Source of the DNA: CAWHPS01 sp963831235
Lineage (GTDB): Bacteria; Fibrobacterota; OXYB2-FULL-49-7; JAEUSG01
DNA length: 64,000 nucleotides
Assembly: GCA_963831235.1 (NCBI GenBank)
Contig: CAWHPS010000043.1
Location: forward strand, 175,982-239,981
Reading direction: 5' to 3'
A program made the position numbers and the translations under genes. The notes below the pieces were generated by a model. The model had not been told where the DNA came from. It ran no database searches and saw nothing but the letters and a program-made list of their open reading frames with translations. Position 1 is the stretch's first letter; each line of letters begins with the position of its first letter. Of the stretch, positions 8,841 through 19,292 are shown piece by piece.

Positions 8841-9320
8841 ATGAAGAAACGGGTTTACATAGAAACAACAGTAATTAGTTATCTTACATCTCGTCCATCC
8901 CAAAATCTCATTTCAGCCGCATGGCAAAATATAACTTGGGAATGGTGGAGCTACCATAAAGATAAATATGAAGTTTATATATCAGAAGTTGTCATGCGAG
9001 AAGCAGAAAAAGGTGATGCAAACGCGGTTAGGAAAAGGCTGGATGCACTTTCAGGTATTCCGTTGCTTAAATTAACTGATGAAGCGGTCATACTCGCTAG
9101 GAAATTGATAGACGCTTCTCTTCTACCATCTGTGGCAATTGACGACGCACTTCATATTGCTATCGCTGTTGTACATGAGGTAGATTACCTTTTAACGTGG
9201 AATTACCGGCACATTGATAATGCTGAGACTAAGCCGGCACTAAGGTCATTTATAGTCTCCGAGGGTTTTGACTGTCCAGAACTTACCACACCACAGGATT
9301 TTATGGGAGGACTTGCATGA
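8841..9320 (+). CDS. PIN-domain protein (VapC-like candidate toxin)
   Basis: A 159-residue PIN-domain protein. Acidic residues expected at the metal-dependent ribonuclease site are present: E8 in 'VYIETTVISYL', E49/E54 in 'ISEVVMREAEKGD' and D101/D102 in 'AIDDALHIAIAV'; 'DYLLTWNYRHI' is the usual next block. Proteins of this subgroup are followed in many bacteria by a ~50-60 residue protein in a coupled arrangement, and that arrangement is seen here: the stop overlaps the next start as ATGA. The expected activity is RNA cleavage in a toxin-antitoxin-like unit, but this subgroup is poorly tested and may be a housekeeping nuclease. The ribosome site is weak ('CCAAGGTTAATAAA'). Confidence 0.8.
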   Translation: MKKRVYIETTVISYLTSRPSQNLISAAWQNITWEWWSYHKDKYEVYISEVVMREAEKGDANAVRKRLDALSGIPLLKLTDEAVILARKLIDASLLPSVAIDDALHIAIAVVHEVDYLLTWNYRHIDNAETKPALRSFIVSEGFDCPELTTPQDFMGGLA

Positions 9321-9487
9321 GAAATGAACTATTAGAAGAAATGTGGGAGATCAAAGATAAAATAGCCGAGGAATATGGCCAATCTGTGGAAAAACTCGCG
9401 GAAGACCTCAGGAAAAGCGAACAAAAACGTAGTGCAGAGGTTGTGGATTCAAGGCGAAATATAAAGTCACGAACTATTAGCCCATAG
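9317..9487 (+). CDS. Small charged partner protein of the PIN-domain protein
   Basis: A 56-residue protein whose ATG overlaps the PIN gene stop (ATGA), so the two are translationally coupled. It reads 'LLEEMWEIKDKIAEEYGQSV', then 'LAEDLRKSEQKR' and a basic tail. The 'IxDEIAxEYxxxxxxLxxDLRKxEQxSxxxVV' pattern is known from proteins found next to this PIN subgroup. It is a likely antitoxin or stabilising partner; no DNA-binding fold is evident. Antitoxins usually precede the toxin, so the reversed order is unusual. Confidence 0.6.
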   Translation: MRNELLEEMWEIKDKIAEEYGQSVEKLAEDLRKSEQKRSAEVVDSRRNIKSRTISP

Positions 9488-9573
9488 ATATATTTTAATC
9501 AGACACAAAGCCGGCATTTGAGTAATAAGTTTTAATTCATTGCTTTTTTAAGTACCACATACACTTCCAGCCA

Positions 9574-10974
9574 ATGGAAACAAAAACAATTATGGGCGAG
9601 TATCAGGTTCTTGACCGGAAAACGCAACTTGCCGTTCTAGCGGCATCAATGCTTAGCGCCCTGGTAAATTCCCTCATGAACGCTTCCCTGACCGTTGCAC
9701 TGCCGGCAATAGGCCGTGAATTCTCAATGAGTGCATCTTCGCTTGGCTGGGTCTTTACATCCATGTTGTTATCAGCAACCGTATTTGTCGTGCCTTTCGG
9801 ACGTTTAGCCGATATTTATGGCAGAAAAAAAATAATGATAATCGGTTCATTCATAACCGTTATAATGTCACTGCTTGGTGCTGTTTCAACTAGCTCCTGG
9901 ATGCTGATTATTGTAAGGGTTTTCCAGGGTGTGGGGGCTGCAATGCTTTTTGGGACCGGCGTTGCCATCCTTACTTCCGTCTTCCCTCCGGATAAAAAGG
10001 GATGGGCGCTTGGATGGAACGTATCCGCTGTTTATTTCGGCTTAACAGCCGGTCCGTTTATAGGCGGTCTTATGACAAAAACCTTGGGATGGCGTTCGAT
10101 ATTCTGGCTAAATGTGATTCTTGGATTGGTTTCAATATTTTTCCTTTTGTTTCTTATAAAGGGAGAATGGGCAGAAGCCAAAGGCGAAAAAATAGATTAT
10201 CCTGGGTCTGTACTGTTTGGGCTCACAGTAATCTGCCTTATTTACGGCATGTCAAAAACTCCTTCAGGTTTAGGATTTTCTTTGCTGGCTTTTGGGTTGG
10301 TCTTGCTTTTAATATTCATTAAGTTCGAGGGAAAATTTGCCAGTCCATTAATTAACTTGAGTCTTTTCAGAGAGAACAGAGTTTTCGCCTTTTCCAGTCT
10401 TGCGACCCTTATTCATTACAGCGCTGCATCTTCAGTCGGGTTTCTTATGAGTCTTTATTTACAATACATTAAAGGTTTTGACCCGGCCAAAGCAGGCCTT
10501 ATACTAATGGCACAACCGCTTGTAATGGTTATTTTTGCATCTTCTGCTGGCCGTCTTTCAGATAGGGTAATGCCCGGAAAAGTTGCATCAGTTGGAATGG
10601 CACTTACAATGACAGGACTTTTTTTGTTCTCGTTCTTGTCCATGTATACTCCGTTATGGAAAATAGTATGCTGCCTGTTTATTATAGGGGGAGGGTTCGC
10701 TCTTTTTTCATCGCCTAACTCAAACGCGGTCATGGGTTCGGTTGAAAGAAAGTATTACGGTATTGCAGCAGGCATAATAAGCACAATGCGGCAGACAGGT
10801 CAGACAATCGGCATTGCAATAGGAACCATGATGCTCACGGCTTTTATGGGAAAGATGCAGATAACTCCTGAAGTGTTCAGGCACTTCATGACAGCTTTGA
10901 AATATGCTTTTATTGTGTCAACAACATTATGTTTTTTTGGTATTCTTGCGTCGCTTGTAAGGGCCAGGGAATAA
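9574..10974 (+). CDS. MFS drug exporter (DHA2/EmrB-QacA-like)
   Basis: A 466-residue polytopic membrane protein with many hydrophobic segments over its whole length. The MFS motif A 'GRLADIYGRKK' lies between segments 2 and 3. The exporter-type motif C region 'GLTAGPFIGGL' is in segment 5, and 'RVFQGVGAAMLFGTG' is the motif B region. Both are characteristic of drug:proton antiporters. The start is uncertain: ATG 9574 lacks a good ribosome site and ATG 9592 ('MGEYQVLDRK') is an alternative. The gene is alone on the plus strand and convergent with the metal-efflux operon; a hairpin element at 11016-11140 separates the two. The substrate is unknown. Confidence 0.85.
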   Translation: METKTIMGEYQVLDRKTQLAVLAASMLSALVNSLMNASLTVALPAIGREFSMSASSLGWVFTSMLLSATVFVVPFGRLADIYGRKKIMIIGSFITVIMSLLGAVSTSSWMLIIVRVFQGVGAAMLFGTGVAILTSVFPPDKKGWALGWNVSAVYFGLTAGPFIGGLMTKTLGWRSIFWLNVILGLVSIFFLLFLIKGEWAEAKGEKIDYPGSVLFGLTVICLIYGMSKTPSGLGFSLLAFGLVLLLIFIKFEGKFASPLINLSLFRENRVFAFSSLATLIHYSAASSVGFLMSLYLQYIKGFDPAKAGLILMAQPLVMVIFASSAGRLSDRVMPGKVASVGMALTMTGLFLFSFLSMYTPLWKIVCCLFIIGGGFALFSSPNSNAVMGSVERKYYGIAAGIISTMRQTGQTIGIAIGTMMLTAFMGKMQITPEVFRHFMTALKYAFIVSTTLCFFGILASLVRARE

Positions 10975-11015
10975 ATTTTCTGCAAAATACTAAAATAAAA
11001 CTTCAGCTGTTTTAA

Positions 11016-11140
11016 GGGTTACCCACCCCTTTTTTTCCCCTCCCTACGAGTAGGGAGGGGAGCAATTATGTATTAGAAATTAAAAACCTTGACCCCCTTC
11101 CTTACTTGTAGGGAAGGGGGACAAAGGGGGATGGGTAACC
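11016..11140. repeat. Double-hairpin palindromic element (second family) between convergent genes
   Basis: The outer arms 'GGGTTACCCACCCCTTTTTT' (from 11016) and '...AAAGGGGGATGGGTAACC' (to 11140) pair. Inside are two hairpins: one with stem CCCCTCCCTA/TAGGGAGGGG and loop CGAG, and one with stem CCCCCTTCCTTA/TAGGGAAGGGGG (one mismatch) and loop CTTG. The loops can pair with one G-U. The element ends on the first base of the cusA stop codon and may act as a bidirectional terminator for the MFS gene and the efflux operon. Confidence 0.75.
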
Positions 11141-14100
11141 TACTTAGAAGATTCGTCTTTCAAACTTCTGCGCTTCCAGACAAAGTAAATGGCCGGATAA
11201 ACCATAAGCTCCATCAGAACTGACGTCACCACACCGCCCACCATTGGCGTTGCAATGCGCTTCATGACATCAGCACCAGTGCCATGGCTCCAAAGAATGG
11301 GCAAAAGACCGGCTATAATAACAGAGGCCGTCATTATCTTGGGCCGCACTCTTTTTACAGCGCCATGGTTTATTGCATCCTTCAGATCCATCATCGAATT
11401 CATCTGTCCTTTTTCTTTTGCAGCATTAAAGGCCTGCTCAAGATAAAGAAGCATGATGACCCCGGTCTCAGCATCAAGACCGGCAAGTGCTATCATGCCT
11501 ACCCATACTGCAAGGCTCATATTGTAACCAAGAATGTACAGAAGCCAAATGGCCCCAACAAGCGAGAATGGTACGGCAAGAAACACAATAACTGTCTTGA
11601 CAAGGGATTTGGTATTAAGATAAATGATGAGCAGAATAATAAGAATTGTCAGCGGAATGACAAGCATCAGGCGTTTTTGCATACGTTCCATGTACTCGAA
11701 TTCACCGCTCCAGATTAAGGTGTAGCCTGTTGGCAGTGCAACCTTTTCCGAAATAGCTTTCTGTGCAAGTTTGATATAAGAACCGATATCGATATCACGG
11801 ATATCAACAAACACCCAGGAGTTAGGCCTGGTATTCTCGCTTCGCACAACCATGGGGCCTTTTGTGGTGGTGATTGTGGCAACCTGGCCCAAGGGAACCT
11901 GACGACCGTCAGGCGCAGATACCAGGATTGATTGCAAGGCTTCGATATTGTCCCTCAATTCCCTGCTGTAACGGATATTGACAGTGTAGCGTTCGAGTCC
12001 CTCCACCGTTGTGGTCACACTCATGCCGCCGAGCGCGGTTTCGATTGTGCCCTGAATATCGTTTTGGGTTAGGCCAAGACGGGCCGCTTCCCTGCGGTTG
12101 ATGCTTATGTCAAGATAATTTCCGCCAATAGCGCGCTCAGCAAAAGCCGAGGTTGTACCGTGCACGTTTCGTATGGCAGCTTCAACCTCGCGGCCAAGTC
12201 TTTCGAGGGTGTCAAGATTCGGGCCTGATATTTTAATACCCACAGGCGTTTTAATTCCTGTTGAAAGCATATCTATCCGTGTTTTGATTGGCATGGTCCA
12301 GGAATTGGTAAGTCCAGGAAACCTTATGGCATTGTCAAGCTCCTCAACCAATTTCTCGTGTGTCATGCCTTTGCGCCATTCTGATTCGGGTTTCAGCTGG
12401 ATGGTCGTTTCGAGCATGTCAAGCCCAGCCGGGTCAGTTGCGGTTTCAGCGCGACCGGCTTTGCCGAACACGCTTTTAACCTCCGGGAAAGACTTTATGA
12501 TTTTATCCGTCTGCTGAAGAATCTCTTTGGCTTTTGTGATTGAAATACCGGGAAGAGTAGTTGGCATGTAAAGAAGATCGCCTTCATATAAAGGCGGCAT
12601 GAATTCAGACCCAAGACGCTTAAAAGGAAAGATGGTTACAAGCACAATCACAATCGCAGCAAGAATAATCAGGCCAGGTCGCTTCAGTATCCATTCCACA
12701 ACAGGATGATAGAGTTTGATAAGGAAACGATTAATGGGATTACGTTCTTCAGGAAGGATTTTACCTCTAACAAAAAACCCCATAAGAATAGGAACAATGG
12801 TAATGGCAAGAAGGGCTGATGCTGCCATGGAATATGTTTTGGTAAAAGCAAGTGGCCGGAAAAGGCGGCCTTCCTGCGCCTCAAGTGTAAAGACCGGTAT
12901 AAATGACACAGTGATTACCAATAGAGACCAGAAAAGAGCCGGCCCAACTTCCTTGGATGCATCAATAATAACCTGCCAATGATCCCGGCGCTCTCCAGGA
13001 GGTTTTTCATTTTCATGTTCAATGTGCTTGTGCGCATTTTCAATCATAATTATACCAGCATCCACCATAGCACCAATCGCAATTGCAATGCCGCCAAGCG
13101 ACATAATATTGGCGCTTAAGCCCTGGAGACGCATAACAATGAATGAAATAAGAATGGCCGTTGGCAGTGTGAAAACTGCCACAAGTGCGCTTCGCGCATG
13201 GAGCAGAAAGATTATACAGACCAAAGCAACAATTAAAATTTCTTCGATTAGCTTGCTGCGGAGATTCTCAATTGCACGCAGGATAAGAGATGATCGATCA
13301 TAGACCGGAATAATCTCAACATCAGAAGGAAGGCCCTGCTTTGCAATTGCCAAACGTTTTTTAACATCTTCAATAACCTTAAGGGCGTTCTCTCCAAACC
13401 TGATTATAACAACGCCTCCTGCAACTTCGCCCTTTCCATCAAGTTCTGCAACACCCCGCCTCATTTCAGGACCCACGCTGATATTTGCAATATCGCCAAT
13501 AAACACAGGAGAACCATTTCCCATGCCCACTTTAACAGGAATATTTTGAATGTCCTCTATTGATTTGATATATCCAAGGCCTCGAATCATGAATTCCGCC
13601 TCGGAAATTTCAATGACCTCGCCTCCAACATCCGTGTTGCTGTTTTTGATGGCCATCTCAACCATTGAGAGGGGAATTTTATATGCCTGAAGTTTAAGTG
13701 GATCAATTGTCACCTGATATTGCTTTACATATCCGCCGATACTCGCAACCTCGCTCACTCCTTCAACACCTGACAACTGATATTTCAGATACCAATCCTG
13801 ATACGAACGAAGTTCGGCTAAGGAACGTTTATCAGAAGTGAGTGCGTATTCGTATACCCATCCGACTCCAGTGGCATCAGGCCCGAGGGTCGGGAAAATA
13901 CCGGGGGGCAGCCTTTTTTGCGCTGTATTGAGTAGTTCAAGAACGCGGCTTCTTGCCCAATAAATATCTGTCCCGTCCTGAAAAATTATGTACACAAGAG
14001 AATAACCGAAAAAGGAATAGCCGCGAACAACCCGAGCACCTGGTACTGAAACAAGTGATGTTGTGAGTGGATAAGTGATTTGATCTTCAACGATTCGAGG

Positions 14101-14271
14101 GGACTGTCCCTTATATTCTGTGTACACTATCACCTGGACGTCGCTTAAATCCGGAATCGCATCAACAGGCGTTGTTAGAAGCGCTCTAATTCCAAGTCCG
14201 ATGGCAATAACAGTCAGGAAGATAACGATTATCTTATTGTTAATCGACCATTGGATTATTTTTTCGAGCAT
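11140..14271 (-). CDS. cusA: CusA-like heavy-metal RND efflux pump
   Basis: Inner-membrane proton-driven pump of a tripartite Cu(I)/Ag(I) exporter, 1043 residues, full length. The heavy-metal RND signature in the fourth transmembrane helix is 'AIGAMVDAGIIMIENAHKH', the copper/silver subgroup form. Blocks around the methionine metal site of CusA are kept ('LLYMPTTLPGIS', 'EWRKGMTHEKL', 'TRIDMLSTGIKTPVGIKISG'), as is the second membrane half ('IALAGLDAETGVIMLLYLEQ', 'AVKRVRPKIMTASVIIAGLL'). It is the last gene of the minus-strand efflux operon, 18 bases after the adaptor gene. Cu/Ag specificity is inferred from these motifs and from the copper ATPase in the operon. Confidence 0.93.
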   Translation of the reverse strand: MLEKIIQWSINNKIIVIFLTVIAIGLGIRALLTTPVDAIPDLSDVQVIVYTEYKGQSPRIVEDQITYPLTTSLVSVPGARVVRGYSFFGYSLVYIIFQDGTDIYWARSRVLELLNTAQKRLPPGIFPTLGPDATGVGWVYEYALTSDKRSLAELRSYQDWYLKYQLSGVEGVSEVASIGGYVKQYQVTIDPLKLQAYKIPLSMVEMAIKNSNTDVGGEVIEISEAEFMIRGLGYIKSIEDIQNIPVKVGMGNGSPVFIGDIANISVGPEMRRGVAELDGKGEVAGGVVIIRFGENALKVIEDVKKRLAIAKQGLPSDVEIIPVYDRSSLILRAIENLRSKLIEEILIVALVCIIFLLHARSALVAVFTLPTAILISFIVMRLQGLSANIMSLGGIAIAIGAMVDAGIIMIENAHKHIEHENEKPPGERRDHWQVIIDASKEVGPALFWSLLVITVSFIPVFTLEAQEGRLFRPLAFTKTYSMAASALLAITIVPILMGFFVRGKILPEERNPINRFLIKLYHPVVEWILKRPGLIILAAIVIVLVTIFPFKRLGSEFMPPLYEGDLLYMPTTLPGISITKAKEILQQTDKIIKSFPEVKSVFGKAGRAETATDPAGLDMLETTIQLKPESEWRKGMTHEKLVEELDNAIRFPGLTNSWTMPIKTRIDMLSTGIKTPVGIKISGPNLDTLERLGREVEAAIRNVHGTTSAFAERAIGGNYLDISINRREAARLGLTQNDIQGTIETALGGMSVTTTVEGLERYTVNIRYSRELRDNIEALQSILVSAPDGRQVPLGQVATITTTKGPMVVRSENTRPNSWVFVDIRDIDIGSYIKLAQKAISEKVALPTGYTLIWSGEFEYMERMQKRLMLVIPLTILIILLIIYLNTKSLVKTVIVFLAVPFSLVGAIWLLYILGYNMSLAVWVGMIALAGLDAETGVIMLLYLEQAFNAAKEKGQMNSMMDLKDAINHGAVKRVRPKIMTASVIIAGLLPILWSHGTGADVMKRIATPMVGGVVTSVLMELMVYPAIYFVWKRRSLKDESSK

Positions 14272-14289
14272 TCAGGGTCCTTTAATAAT

Positions 14290-15693
14290 TCACTTCTTTG
14301 GGACTAAATTCATACCGCAAATTGGACATTGACCCGGCTTGTCACGTATTATTTCAGGATGCATGGGACAAGTGTAAAGCTGTTTCAAGAGTTGTTTTTC
14401 GTCAGCCTTGTAGGAGTTACTAGAGCTTGTATCCGCACCTGATGATGGAGCAAGCTGCATAACAGCTGCCTTTAGGTTACTCTCAGAATCAATTAAAAAT
14501 TGTGACGAAATTACAATCTCCTCCCCTTCTGCAACACCTGAAAGGATTTCAGTAAAACCATTTGCCGTGATTCCGGTTTTCACTTCCCTTGGCTCAAAAT
14601 AGCCATCACCCCTGGAGATTATAATGACACTGCGTAATCCCGAATGAATTACCGCCTCTGACGGAACAGCAACAACTTCAGGACGAGCGGAAGTGAAAAT
14701 ATTTGCAGTAGCCACCATTCCTGGTTTAAGAAGAAGATCTGGAGTGTTAGAAAACTCAATCCGGACAGTTAAAGTACGGGACTCCATGTCCAATTCTGGA
14801 GAAATATAAGTTACACTGCCATAGAATTTTAGCCCTGCTATATTGTCAACCGATAATTCCGCCTTTTGTCCGACCCTTACAAAAGAAACATCCTGCTGAT
14901 AAATACTGCACAATGCCCAGACCCTGGAGTAATCAATAATTTTATAAAGCGTCATTCCAGGTTCAATTGCCTGCCCATCCGTAACCATTTTATCAACAAC
15001 AATGCCATCAGCAGGAGACTTCATTGTAAGAACACGTTTGGCAACATGGGTTTGTTCAAGCTCTTTAAGATCAGTCTCGGGAAAATTCCAATTTTGCAGG
15101 CGTTTAAGCGCGCTTTGAGCAAGAGGATCAATTGAATCAGCGCCTTTTATTCTTTTTAGTGCGCTTAAATATTCATTCTGGGCGCTTACCAAATCAGGGC
15201 TGAATATATCATAAAGCGGCTCTCCTTTTTGAACAGCCTGGCCGGTGTAATTCACATGGAGCTTTTCAATATAACCGTTGATTCGCGATGTTACGGAATA
15301 TATCCGCCGCTCATCAGGGGTTATGCTGGCATTGGCCCGGATCTCTTTCATGAGGCTGCGGCGCTCAGCCTTTTCCGTCTTTACACCCATGTTTTGAATC
15401 ATATTGGGATTGATTTCCACCCCATTCCCTGAAACTTCCTTCAGGGAATCCGCCCCTTGTTGCCTGTCAACCGGCACCAAATCCATTCCACATATAGGGC
15501 ATTTACCCGGGCTGTTCGACATGTAATTGGGATGCATTGGGCAGTGATAAACAATTTTCTCTGAGTTTTCCGAGGAAGATTTATTGTCTTTATGTTTGCA
15601 GGAAATAAATATGGGTGCAGCTACGATTAAGCATATCAGAATCACGACAGTAGTCAATGGTTTGTTTATTCTATATGATACATATTTCATCAC
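14290..15693 (-). CDS. cusB: CusB-like periplasmic adaptor with metal-binding domains at both ends
   Basis: Membrane-fusion protein linking pump and outer-membrane channel, with an N-terminal lipoprotein-like or signal segment ('[11 protein letters not shown]'). A short heavy-metal-binding domain follows ('[10 protein letters not shown]' ... '[12 protein letters not shown]'). Next come the usual barrel-sandwich and beta-barrel regions ('[20 protein letters not shown]', '[20 protein letters not shown]'). A second copy of the binding domain ends the protein ('[10 protein letters not shown]' ... '[14 protein letters not shown]'). Each copy has the Cys-Pro-Met-His-Pro and Cys-x-x-Cys-Gly-Met pattern typical of periplasmic copper handling. 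The gene overlaps the upstream TolC-like gene by four bases. Two copies in one adaptor, one at each end, is less usual. Confidence 0.92.
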   Translation of the reverse strand: MMKYVSYRINKPLTTVVILICLIVAAPIFISCKHKDNKSSSENSEKIVYHCPMHPNYMSNSPGKCPICGMDLVPVDRQQGADSLKEVSGNGVEINPNMIQNMGVKTEKAERRSLMKEIRANASITPDERRIYSVTSRINGYIEKLHVNYTGQAVQKGEPLYDIFSPDLVSAQNEYLSALKRIKGADSIDPLAQSALKRLQNWNFPETDLKELEQTHVAKRVLTMKSPADGIVVDKMVTDGQAIEPGMTLYKIIDYSRVWALCSIYQQDVSFVRVGQKAELSVDNIAGLKFYGSVTYISPELDMESRTLTVRIEFSNTPDLLLKPGMVATANIFTSARPEVVAVPSEAVIHSGLRSVIIISRGDGYFEPREVKTGITANGFTEILSGVAEGEEIVISSQFLIDSESNLKAAVMQLAPSSGADTSSSNSYKADEKQLLKQLYTCPMHPEIIRDKPGQCPICGMNLVPKK

Positions 15694-17006
15694 TTGACCC
15701 CCTGAGTTCCTGTAAGACTTAAAAAAGGATTAGCGCCCACGGATTGCTCCAATTGGGCCATGGCCTGGTAATAAGCCATTACAGCCATTTCCAAATCAAT
15801 CTTTGCCATGAAATACATTTTCTGATCATCAACCAGCATAAGAAAATCCGACTTGCCTGTTTTGTAGGCTGTAAGCGCGGCATCCAGGGCCTGCTTTGAT
15901 ATGGGCACTGTTTTATCTGAAAGCAAATGTATGCGCCCATTTGCGCTTTCAAGCCTTGCATTGGAAGATCTAATCTGCGAAAAAACCATGTTACGCATGT
16001 TGGTTAACTCCTCATGCGCTTCCATCAGGGACAGCCGCTTGCCCTCGCTTTGCGCTGAATATTTCGGATACGACCAGAATGCAATAGGAACAGTGACCCC
16101 AAGCATCAAGGCCCAGAAATCCTCAGGCCCATTGGTCATGGATTTGTAAGTTCCCTTGACCATAAAATCAGGCAGAAATTCCTTTTTTGCAGCGCTTCTT
16201 TCTGATTCGTGCATATTTATATTTGATCGCATTGCCTCAAGTTCGGGCCGATATTGCAATGCCAGACTGCAAAGACTTGCGTATTCAAAATGAACATTGT
16301 TTGGGACCACTGACTGCACCTCGTCAATTTGGGTTTCTGAAGCGCGCCCAAGCGAAGCATTTATCATGGCTTCCATGGAATGCTGTTCCTGAAGCAAAAC
16401 AAGACTATCCGAAAGGAGCGTTGCAACCTCTGTTTCAGCCCTGAGAACATCAGCAACCATGTCCTGTCCGCTGCCGTATCTGGCCCTTGCAACGTCCCCA
16501 TGAAAACGCATAAGGTCAAGATTCTCAGCATTAATTTCCTGTTTTCGCCAAATAAGATAAAGCTCAGCAAAATTGGATTTTACACCTGTTGTAAGTGCGA
16601 TTTCGAGTGATTTGCGTTCAGCAGCATACATTGATGCCTTTGAATTTTCAGCATTACCCATTGCTGTTAATTTACCAGGGAAGGGTATCATCTGCTGAAT
16701 AAAGAAATCATTTTCCATTCCATTTTTAATTGGATTTGGAAAAGAACTCACAGGATTCTGGTAAAATTCAACTCCCAATTGAGGGGGATCATAGCTTTTG
16801 GCTGCTTTTGCATTCTGTTTGGCTGCATCAGTCTTGAAAAGAGCAGCTTTAAGTTCCGGATTGTTCTTCTTTACAGTTTCAATTAGAATCGCAACTGTTG
16901 AATCATAAGCACGCAATGGATTAGATGCATATAAGAATGATCCGCAAAACAAGCCAATTAGTATTATTGATAAGCCATGTCCAAGCATTGCTTTAACTCC
17001 GGTCAT
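15690..17006 (-). CDS. TolC-family outer-membrane efflux protein (CusC-like)
   Basis: A 438-residue outer-membrane channel of the efflux operon. It has a signal peptide ('[18 protein letters not shown]') and two alpha-helical repeats typical of the family ('[20 protein letters not shown]', '[20 protein letters not shown]', '[20 protein letters not shown]'). It should form the trimeric duct that completes the CusA-CusB pump. The start overlaps the end of the ATPase gene by 14 bases and the stop overlaps the adaptor gene by four, so translation is coupled through the operon. Confidence 0.9.
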   Translation of the reverse strand: MTGVKAMLGHGLSIILIGLFCGSFLYASNPLRAYDSTVAILIETVKKNNPELKAALFKTDAAKQNAKAAKSYDPPQLGVEFYQNPVSSFPNPIKNGMENDFFIQQMIPFPGKLTAMGNAENSKASMYAAERKSLEIALTTGVKSNFAELYLIWRKQEINAENLDLMRFHGDVARARYGSGQDMVADVLRAETEVATLLSDSLVLLQEQHSMEAMINASLGRASETQIDEVQSVVPNNVHFEYASLCSLALQYRPELEAMRSNINMHESERSAAKKEFLPDFMVKGTYKSMTNGPEDFWALMLGVTVPIAFWSYPKYSAQSEGKRLSLMEAHEELTNMRNMVFSQIRSSNARLESANGRIHLLSDKTVPISKQALDAALTAYKTGKSDFLMLVDDQKMYFMAKIDLEMAVMAYYQAMAQLEQSVGANPFLSLTGTQGVK

Positions 17007-19275
17007 TTACAACCCTTAATCGTAGGGCATTTGAAATCACAGACACAGAACTGAAACTCATTGCAGCTGCGGCAAAAACAGGGCTTAAAAGGATTCCAAA
17101 GAAAGGGTAAAGTATTCCTGCGGCAATGGGAATGCCAAGCGCATTATAGAGAAAAGCAAAAAATAGATTTTGCCTGATGTTGCGCATTGTAGCACGGCTT
17201 AAGCGTATGGCTTTGGCAATGCCGCGCAGATCGCCCTTGACAAGGGTTATTCCCGAACTTTGCATGGCAATGTCAGTGCCAGTGCCCATGGCAATGCCCA
17301 CATCAGCTTCACTTAAAGCCGGTGCATCATTAATGCCGTCACCGGCCATTGCAACATGATTACCTTCTGCTCGAAGCTTTTTGATATGGGCAACTTTTCC
17401 AGCTGGTTCGATTTCAGCTTCCACAGAGTCAATGCCAAGCTGTTTGGCCACTGTGGCCGCAGTGTGGCGATTGTCGCCGGTCAACATAACAAGCTTTAAA
17501 CCAAGCGAATGAAGATCATGGATTGCTTCAGTGGTTGTGGATTTTATTGGGTCAGCTACTGATATAATTCCTGCGGGCCTGTTATCTATTGCGACAAACA
17601 TCACAGTCTTGCCCTCTTCCTGAAATTTCCTGGCCGAGGCTTCGAGGGCTTCAAGACCCGAGATCTTTTGAATCCGCAGGAAATCAGGCTTACCAACCAC
17701 TACTGCATGATTGGCAACAGTGCCAATAACGCCGCCCCCTGTAATTGAACGGAAGTTTTGTGCAGCCGTAAGGACGATTCCTTGTTCATTCGCGCCCCGA
17801 ACAATCGTAGCTGCAAGAGGATGCTCGCTGCTTTGTTCCAATGAGGCTGTAAGGCATAGGAATTCCTTTGCGTCAAAACCTCCTGTTGGCATGATATCCA
17901 TGAGCTTGGGTTTACCCTCTGTGAGAGTACCCGTTTTGTCAACAATCAGGGTTGTTACTTTCTCCAGTCTTTCAAGCGCCTCTGCGTTTTTAACGAGCAC
18001 GCCTTCCTGCGCTCCACGCCCAACGCCAACCATGATGGACATTGGAGTGGCAAGACCAAGGGCGCAAGGACAGGCGATGATAAGGACTGCAACGGCATTA
18101 ACCACTGCATAAGCAAGCTTGGGTTCAGGCCCAAGCCACATCCAGAATGCGAATGTAAGCACTGAAACCAGAATTACAACCGGCACAAAGATACCTGCAA
18201 CCTTGTCCGCAAGAGTTTGTATTGGCGCACGGCTACGCTGTGCATTTGCAACCATGTTTACAATCTGACCAAGAAGCGTATCGCTTCCGACCCGCTCTGC
18301 CCGCATGATAAAACTGCCTGTACCATTGACTGTACCACCCGTTACCTTGTCACCAACGTTTTTTTCCACTGGCAGGGGTTCTCCTGTTACCATGGACTCT
18401 TCCACGCTTGAGTGGCCTTCAACAAGAATACCGTCAACAGGAACCTTGTCGCCCGGAACAACCCGCAAAGAGTCGCCTACCTTAACCTCATCAAGCATGA
18501 CTTCATGATCGCCACCTGGAGTGACTTGCCGGGCTGTTGGAGGTGCGAGATTTAAAAGCGCCTTTATAGCGCTTCCGGTGCGACTCCTGGCGCGAAGTTC
18601 GAGCACCTGACCTAATAGCACCAGCACAACAATCACGGCAGCTGCCTCAAAGTAAATAGCGACTTTACCATTGTGCTGCATTGTATGAGGAAATATGCCT
18701 GGCATGAGCATGGCAACGGCGCTGAATATATATGCTGCACCCACACCAATTGAAATTAGCGTGAACATGTTAAGATTACGCGAGACTATTGAACGAAAGC
18801 CCCTAATAAAAAACGGCTTGCCTGCCCAAAACACAACTGGTGTGGTTAGTACAAATTGAATCCAACGTGAAATGGGACTTTCCCCAAAGGATTGCAAGGC
18901 TGACAAAGGAACTAAATGGGACATTGCAAGCACAAATACCGGTAATGTTAGCGCAAAACCAACAGAGAAACGCTTTGTCATGTCATGGAGTTCCGTATTT
19001 TCCCCACTAACAGATCCGGATGTAATTGTCTTTGGCTCAAGTGCCATGCCACACTTGGGGCAATCTCCTGCATGGTCCTTTTCGATTTCAGGATGCATAG
19101 GACAGGTGTAAAGGCCTTTGCCCTGCGGCTTTTCTTCATGCTTTATTGTAGCAGGGGTTGACAGAAACTTTTGCCTGCAGTGATCACAGCAAAAATAAAA
19201 CATTTCCCCATCGCGCTCTGCGCTGAGCGCTCTTCCTTCATCCACAGTCATGCCACAAATCGGATCTTTTTTCAT
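16993..19275 (-). CDS. copA: Copper/silver-exporting P1B-type ATPase with YHS and metal-binding N-terminus
   Basis: ATP-driven Cu(I)/Ag(I) exporter of the inner membrane, 760 residues. In place of the common CxxC ferredoxin-fold domains, it starts with a YHS domain ('[20 protein letters not shown]', '[11 protein letters not shown]'), followed by a metal-binding domain ('[20 protein letters not shown]'). The P-type core is complete: the membrane motif '[11 protein letters not shown]' (P1B-1), the phosphorylation site '[11 protein letters not shown]', the actuator '[11 protein letters not shown]' and the hinge '[16 protein letters not shown]'. The gene is 17 bases downstream of 19293-19850 and overlaps the TolC-like gene. 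Confidence 0.95.
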   Translation of the reverse strand: MKKDPICGMTVDEGRALSAERDGEMFYFCCDHCRQKFLSTPATIKHEEKPQGKGLYTCPMHPEIEKDHAGDCPKCGMALEPKTITSGSVSGENTELHDMTKRFSVGFALTLPVFVLAMSHLVPLSALQSFGESPISRWIQFVLTTPVVFWAGKPFFIRGFRSIVSRNLNMFTLISIGVGAAYIFSAVAMLMPGIFPHTMQHNGKVAIYFEAAAVIVVLVLLGQVLELRARSRTGSAIKALLNLAPPTARQVTPGGDHEVMLDEVKVGDSLRVVPGDKVPVDGILVEGHSSVEESMVTGEPLPVEKNVGDKVTGGTVNGTGSFIMRAERVGSDTLLGQIVNMVANAQRSRAPIQTLADKVAGIFVPVVILVSVLTFAFWMWLGPEPKLAYAVVNAVAVLIIACPCALGLATPMSIMVGVGRGAQEGVLVKNAEALERLEKVTTLIVDKTGTLTEGKPKLMDIMPTGGFDAKEFLCLTASLEQSSEHPLAATIVRGANEQGIVLTAAQNFRSITGGGVIGTVANHAVVVGKPDFLRIQKISGLEALEASARKFQEEGKTVMFVAIDNRPAGIISVADPIKSTTTEAIHDLHSLGLKLVMLTGDNRHTAATVAKQLGIDSVEAEIEPAGKVAHIKKLRAEGNHVAMAGDGINDAPALSEADVGIAMGTGTDIAMQSSGITLVKGDLRGIAKAIRLSRATMRNIRQNLFFAFLYNALGIPIAAGILYPFFGILLSPVFAAAAMSFSSVSVISNALRLRVVNDRS

Positions 19276-19292
19276 TTATTAAGCCTGATTAA

